A program made the position numbers and the translations under genes. From Tanytarsus gracilentus (Eukaryota > Arthropoda > Insecta > Diptera > Chironomidae): a stretch of DNA of 64,000 nucleotides. Positions 58,728 to 64,000 of this stretch are shown here, piece after piece. The notes beneath the pieces were generated by a model that was given only the letters and a program-made list of their open reading frames with translations, was not told where the DNA came from and did no database searches. The DNA is taken from contig JAXRKN010000040.1 in the NCBI GenBank assembly GCA_038502055.1, forward strand, positions 186,001 to 250,000, given 5' to 3'. The first letter of the stretch is position 1; each line of letters begins with the position of its first letter.

Positions 58728-61700
58728 TTAAATTTGTTTTTCGAAGACGCCTCCAAAATTAATTTCATTAACTTAACGATGGTTATTTACTGATAAATTA
58801 CAATTTTTTCATCCTCTCACACTTTTTTAGCGCAAAAATTTCCTCGCGCTGGTTCTGTGTATCACACACACACACATCGTTTGAGCTCATGTGAAATGGA
58901 ATGTTGCAAAAATATCAAAAGAATTAAAAAAGTTTTCACATTCTTCATCAATTTATTTTCTGCTTTCACGCGAAATGCTGCGGAAAATTTTCTCTTCATT
59001 CACATCAACACATAATCATGACACTGATGGTTTTTTTGAAGTTTTAATTAATTTTTATTTCCTCCTGCAGCTGTAACATGGTTGCGAGAAAAATGCCGCA
59101 TTCTATCGCAAAGTTGAGGATCTTTATTGGCATTGGCATGTTCGGGATTCTGTGAACATGTGATAAGATTGTATCGTTAGTAATTTGTTAGCTCAAAAAG
59201 TTCTAAATTCACTCGCTGCTCTTGTTTGTGCATTATTTGCTCAACTTAAAACGTTTATACGTCGATTCAGAGCAACAGAAATCGCTTCACATCTGCAATT
59301 TCAATTTTCCGCTGCATTTAATCTTTTTAATGTGTATTGCGGGAAAAAATCAAGTTTTCTTTCTACGATTAACCACTTAAAAATGACGCACAAAACAAAC
59401 AGTTACAAGTAGGTTATAATAATAACGAGAATGTCGTGTGCACATGTGAACTCTTTGAAGAATTTAAATTGAGCTCAGTTTTTCCTGCGTTAGTCATGAG
59501 ATCATCAACTCAGATGACAAACAATTGAAAATGTACCGAGGACTCGCACTGTCAATTGTCGAAGGTATTTGATCGAAAAGAATAAAAAATAAATCTGAGG
59601 GAAATATTTATTCATCACTCTAAAGACGAGACATATGAGATGGCGATGAGTGTGAGAGACAGATGAAAAGATCAGCAAATGAGATAAAAAAATCGCAATC
59701 TATTTTTAAGCGCGTTGGCTATTTACACACAAAAAGCATTTCTCACTTCTTTATCTCATCTCAGCTCAGCAAAAAAAAAGCAAGTCGCAGCAACTGACTG
59801 ATTGTGTATATATTTATGAAGGAGAAAAAAAATTACGTCGCCGCTAAGTGAGAGAGAAAAACTCCTATTTTTATAACAAACAAGAAGCGAGCACATCATC
59901 ATATTTACAGTATGACTTCATGAATTTCCACACTCGCCAGAGTGATGGTTTTGTTTGAAGTAAAATGGAAGGAAAAAATAAACAAAAATTTTCGTGGTGA
60001 TGTTTTAGAATTTTTTTTTCTCTACGCAATGAGATTGGGAACAAAAAATTCGATAATGGAAAATTGAAAAAGAAAAGCTATCAAAATACCGCGAAAACCA
60101 CCTGATCAATTTTACGATTCGAACGTTATTCGATACCTCTCTCTTCCGAATGAGTTTTGGGTTTTGTGGATTTTCCGCTGCGTTGCTGATGAAGAGCAAA
60201 ATAATTTAGCAAATTTTTCAATCTGTTTGATTACTGGCGTCATGAGTTATGAGAACAAAATTGTTTTGATTATTCACATTGGAATTCACGGCTGGATTAA
60301 AAAGTTCAATGATTTTTTTAACAAAAAGAATTATTTCATCGCTTTATTTATTTTAAAATTCAATGTCTAAAATTACCCAATTTACTAAAATTTTAACTAA
60401 AAGCTCTTCGAATGAAAATATTTTGACTTTTCAACGATAATGTATTAAATGATGAACTAATAAATCTATTCTCGTATAACCTCGACTGCACACATGATTT
60501 ATAGCGCACGTTGCACTCTCTCTCTATGGCATCTTTAATGATGAATTTTCCTCTCAACTTGAAAAAGTTTTTCAAAGAAAATTCCTCTTAACCGAAACGT
60601 CATCAGTGCGAGTAACGTCAGTAATGCGAAAAACTGAGAGTTTGAAATATACACACACAATAGAGAAATAATATTTACAGAAAGAAATATCAAGTAGAGC
60701 TCATAATTATTATACACGTTTTTTTATTCTTCTGAAGCAGTTAAACGATAGCTCACAGTGTAATGAAACCCTATAAAATATTTTTGTTGATATAATTTCT
60801 CCTTCTCGTGTGTGTGCATATTCCAATAATTTTCGTTTATGCGTTATAAGCAGAACAAAAAGAGCGAATAAAGAGGGAAAATGAAATTTTATGAGTTGAA
60901 CTAAATGTAAACATCAATTTTAGGAAATATCTCTCTCTCTCTCTCTCAAAATAAATTGATCTATTTTTGTCGATACTTTCACCAATAAGGAGAGAGAGGA
61001 AAGTTTTTTCTTAATCAAACATAGTGGGTCATAAATTGTATGACAGGAAATTGCTTTTGAGAACAGAAATTTACATTGGTCAAAAATGTGACATTTGCAA
61101 ATAAATCAAAATTGATAAAAAAAGTTTTGTCCTTTAAATTTTTAAAAAATTTCAATTATAGTCAGATAATTTTCAAACACACATTGTATGAGTTGTGACA
61201 ATTTATCATCCCCTAATTTGTTGGCAGATAAAGTGTCTACAATTAATCAATTTTGCTTCCTCAAATTTTTGTTGATTGTGTCACGAAATTCGAACAACAA
61301 AAAGTATTTTGTGTCTATGAAAAAAAACACACTATCACTTGTTGGAGCGGTATCATTATCACTTGTCGTTGACTGAAAAATTAATGAATGCAAATCATTC
61401 AACAGACATTCTTGCTGCCCATCCTTATATCCAATTACTCATTTTGTCTCTTTTTATTATTATTCCCTTAGTCCAATTCGGTGAGCGCGATATTTTCACA
61501 TAAAAATACATTTTATTTCGACAAATGATAAATGACACTCTTTTCATATTGACTCAAGTGTCGATGAAAGAAAAGTGAGCTGAGGGGAGCGACAAGTTTT
61601 TCACGTTGAGATATGAATAAAATAAATTGTCTGTAAAAACATGTGACGCGAAAGAATGAACAAGAAGAAGAAATAAAATGTAGGGATGTTGATGATGATG

Positions 61701-64000
61701 TGGCGGAGAAGTGTATGACGTTGCATAAGAGTAATTTGTAGTTTCAAGATGAGCCTTAGAAGACATCAAGTTGAAAAATGGTTTGGGAAATGTGTACGAA
61801 AAATAAAACGGAAAAATCATTTGCGAATAATGGGAGTACACACCTGTTCCTGTTATTTTTTCCGCCCCACGAAAAGAAGAAAAAATATTTTCAAACATCC
61901 CGAAGAGTCAACAAACAAACTTTAGTTCCGATGCAATATACAAAGTGGAATGATTTGCTGTACATGTTATGTACTTTCCACTGAATACACCCATTTATGT
62001 TCATCGTGAGTGTGAGTTTATAAAATTTAAATGGGAGCGAAAGTTGAATTTATTCATGCGAGAAATATATGCAAAACTTTTCCGGGAATGTATAAATTTT
62101 TAGAGTGCGCTTCCAATAACTTTCTTTGGTAAAACTTCTGGCAGATTCAACAATGTTTCTTAACATTAACTTTCAATGTTGGTTAAGAAACTTTAAATTG
62201 TGTTAGAGTTACTTATTATTCAGGTCAGTGCTTTAAAGTATGAAAATTCATAACTAGAAAAAAAATATTTTCAAGACTTTTTGTTTTTTAAAACACATAA
62301 AAATATTTTATACTCAATATTTTTAATGTTTATCAATCAATTTGACAAAATAATGTTAAAATAAGCTATTTGTCTTGTTGTGGCCAAACACGCTTCAGAG
62401 TAAGACGAAACTATTTCTCCCTTGCTTCAATTTCTAGTGATGGAACAGAATAATGTGATTAGATGACATTTATTATGTATCTCAATGGCTTAACTTAAAC
62501 GTTGTTGACGCAATAAATATTTTATTGGATATATTGAGCTCGTGTAAGAACTTCTTTCGTCTTCATCCCATATAAACATGTGCGGAACTATTAAACCCAA
62601 AAGTAATAAATTAAACTATTGCAGGGAGGAGACGTCTTTTGTATGTCAATTCAATGGTCGTAAATTTGCATAATGATATTTGAACAAACTTTCCTCCTTC
62701 GAAGCCACCAACTCCCTTCTACAATGCGACACATGATCAATAACAGAATATAGTGGAAAATTGCGATTGGGATATAAAAAAAAGTTTCCTTTCGATTTTT
62801 TTTTCTGTCGTTGCTCTCCACATGAAACTTCTCATTGTTTCTGCTGTTTGGCAGTTGCTCCGAAGTAAATGTCACATATATTTTTTCCCTTTTCATGTGA
62901 AATCCCAAACAACATAATCTGGATTGCGAAAGATCTTTTTAGCTTTTCGGTCCAAGGAATTTTTATTTTATGACATCGAAAGAAAAATTCTTGAGAGGGA
63001 AATAAAAATGGGATGAAGGAAAAACTGGAGCAGACATGAAAATTTATACCGCATTAAGGGATGCTCAAAAACGCCATTGTTGTATCATTTTCCTTCATGA
63101 AAATAAGCAGCAGCTACTGCTGTTGTTTTATAGATTTTCCTTTTCCCTTCCCTCATCCTTTTGTACATATCTACATGCTCACAACAATGAAGATTGAGAA
63201 GCACATAAGCGTGAGAAAGAAAGGCTTTCCACTTTTTCTTAATCTTCTCTTTTACAAGACACATCTTGAGTTATTGTGCTATTAATGTATCATAATAAAC
63301 AATGGATGTATTTCTCATTTGAAGCAACACCTAAAAGATTTCCTGTTCTATTGTAACCTAACCACGGTTTTATTGCTGTTCTTTTACAAAATAAAATAAA
63401 TTTATTCAAAAATTATGAAATTTCTAAAATTTAGAAACTCCTTAAAAATATTTTTGTTCATTTAATATAATTTTGTTTTTTTTCAGATGGCAATAAAAAT
63501 ATTAAAATTTTGAATTTTCTTTATGAAATTTTTTCACTCAAATATTTTTATCAAGCGAGAATTTCGTCTGTCCATAATTGCCTGAAAATTATTTCCATTC
63601 AACGCAATTTTGGCATCACATAATGAAATAAATGTCTAAATAACAATTAAGCTTCACTCTATTAACATCGGTGTCCGCTGAGAATGTTGATGGAACAGAA
63701 ATTCTCTCACCATTAACATTTGTATGGCGAATTGAGATGAAGTGAGACGAGGGTGAAATCAAGCGTCATTAGTGATGAGGGCCGTAGACATTGTTGTTGT
63801 TGTGACAATCAAGAGTGACATTTCAAAAAGAGATTTAAATTTTATTGACTTTAAAAATTCCGTCGATAAAAAAGTGAATAAATATTTTTGTAAACTTTCA
63901 ATCAATTTATTTTTAAACAAATTCCATTATAAATTGTTTGATTAGCAAACATTTAATTTTTTTTTGCTGTGTAAACAAAATTCCCAAACCAAAAATATCC
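58728..64000. other. 5.3-kb non-coding region to the window end
   Basis: No coding exon was recognised on either strand. It is AT-rich with poly-A/T and GAGA-type runs, similar to 34.5-41 kb. It may be a large intron or regulatory DNA of a gene outside the window. Confidence 0.5.
60931..60946 (+). repeat. (CT)8 microsatellite
   Basis: An uninterrupted run of CT dinucleotides, one of several GAGA/CTCT-type tracts in this non-coding part. Confidence 0.85.

Noticed and set aside
51840..64000. Possible tRNA genes
   Set aside because: I looked for B-box-like GTTCGANNC with a matching A box and acceptor stem and found none convincing by eye.

Overview
The window is nuclear DNA of an insect, most likely a lower (nematoceran) fly. 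The genes are spliced with short GT-AG introns, the DNA is AT-rich, and the proteins resemble dipteran versions of conserved animal genes. A repeat family with (GTCY)n tracts resembles dipteran mini-me/DINE-1 elements. A chironomid-like midge is plausible, but the family cannot be fixed from sequence alone. No bacterial features, rRNA, tRNA or CRISPR arrays were seen.

Layout. 0-7.1 kb: tail of an unknown + strand gene, then CIAO2B (Fe-S delivery, minus), divergent from ZER1 (CUL2 ubiquitin-ligase receptor, plus). A secreted Q/N/P-rich protein gene lies antisense inside ZER1 intron 1. 9.0-14.6 kb: a secreted leucine-rich-repeat protein (minus). 18.5-24.2 kb: BAG6 (minus), with a small TRAIP-like RING-finger gene nested antisense in one intron. 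24.7-26.5 kb: CNDP2 dipeptidase (minus). 27.0-33.2 kb: an ARHGAP6-type RhoGAP (minus). 33.6-34.5 kb: a repetitive element with 129-bp tandem repeats and a GGAC tract. 34.5-41.0 kb: no coding gene seen. 41.0-42.0 kb: a short MEX3-like KH-KH-RING gene (plus), convergent with an FHA-domain senataxin-like helicase (minus, 42.4-47.1 kb). 47.7-51.5 kb: a p68-type DEAD-box helicase (plus) whose start codon appears to be split by an intron. 51.5-64 kb: non-coding as far as can be seen, with a second copy of the GTCC-tract element at 58.3 kb flanked by perfect 97-bp direct repeats.

Themes. ZER1, BAG6, the nested RING gene and the MEX3-like gene all relate to ubiquitin or protein quality control. The helicase pair and MEX3-like gene relate to RNA. 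These look like ordinary neighbours rather than an operon-like system. The most unusual items are the short KH-KH-RING gene, the FHA-helicase with altered catalytic motifs, the split start codon, and the rolling-circle-like repeat family. Exon coordinates were read by eye and checked by reading-frame arithmetic across every junction. Each multi-exon model closes in frame.
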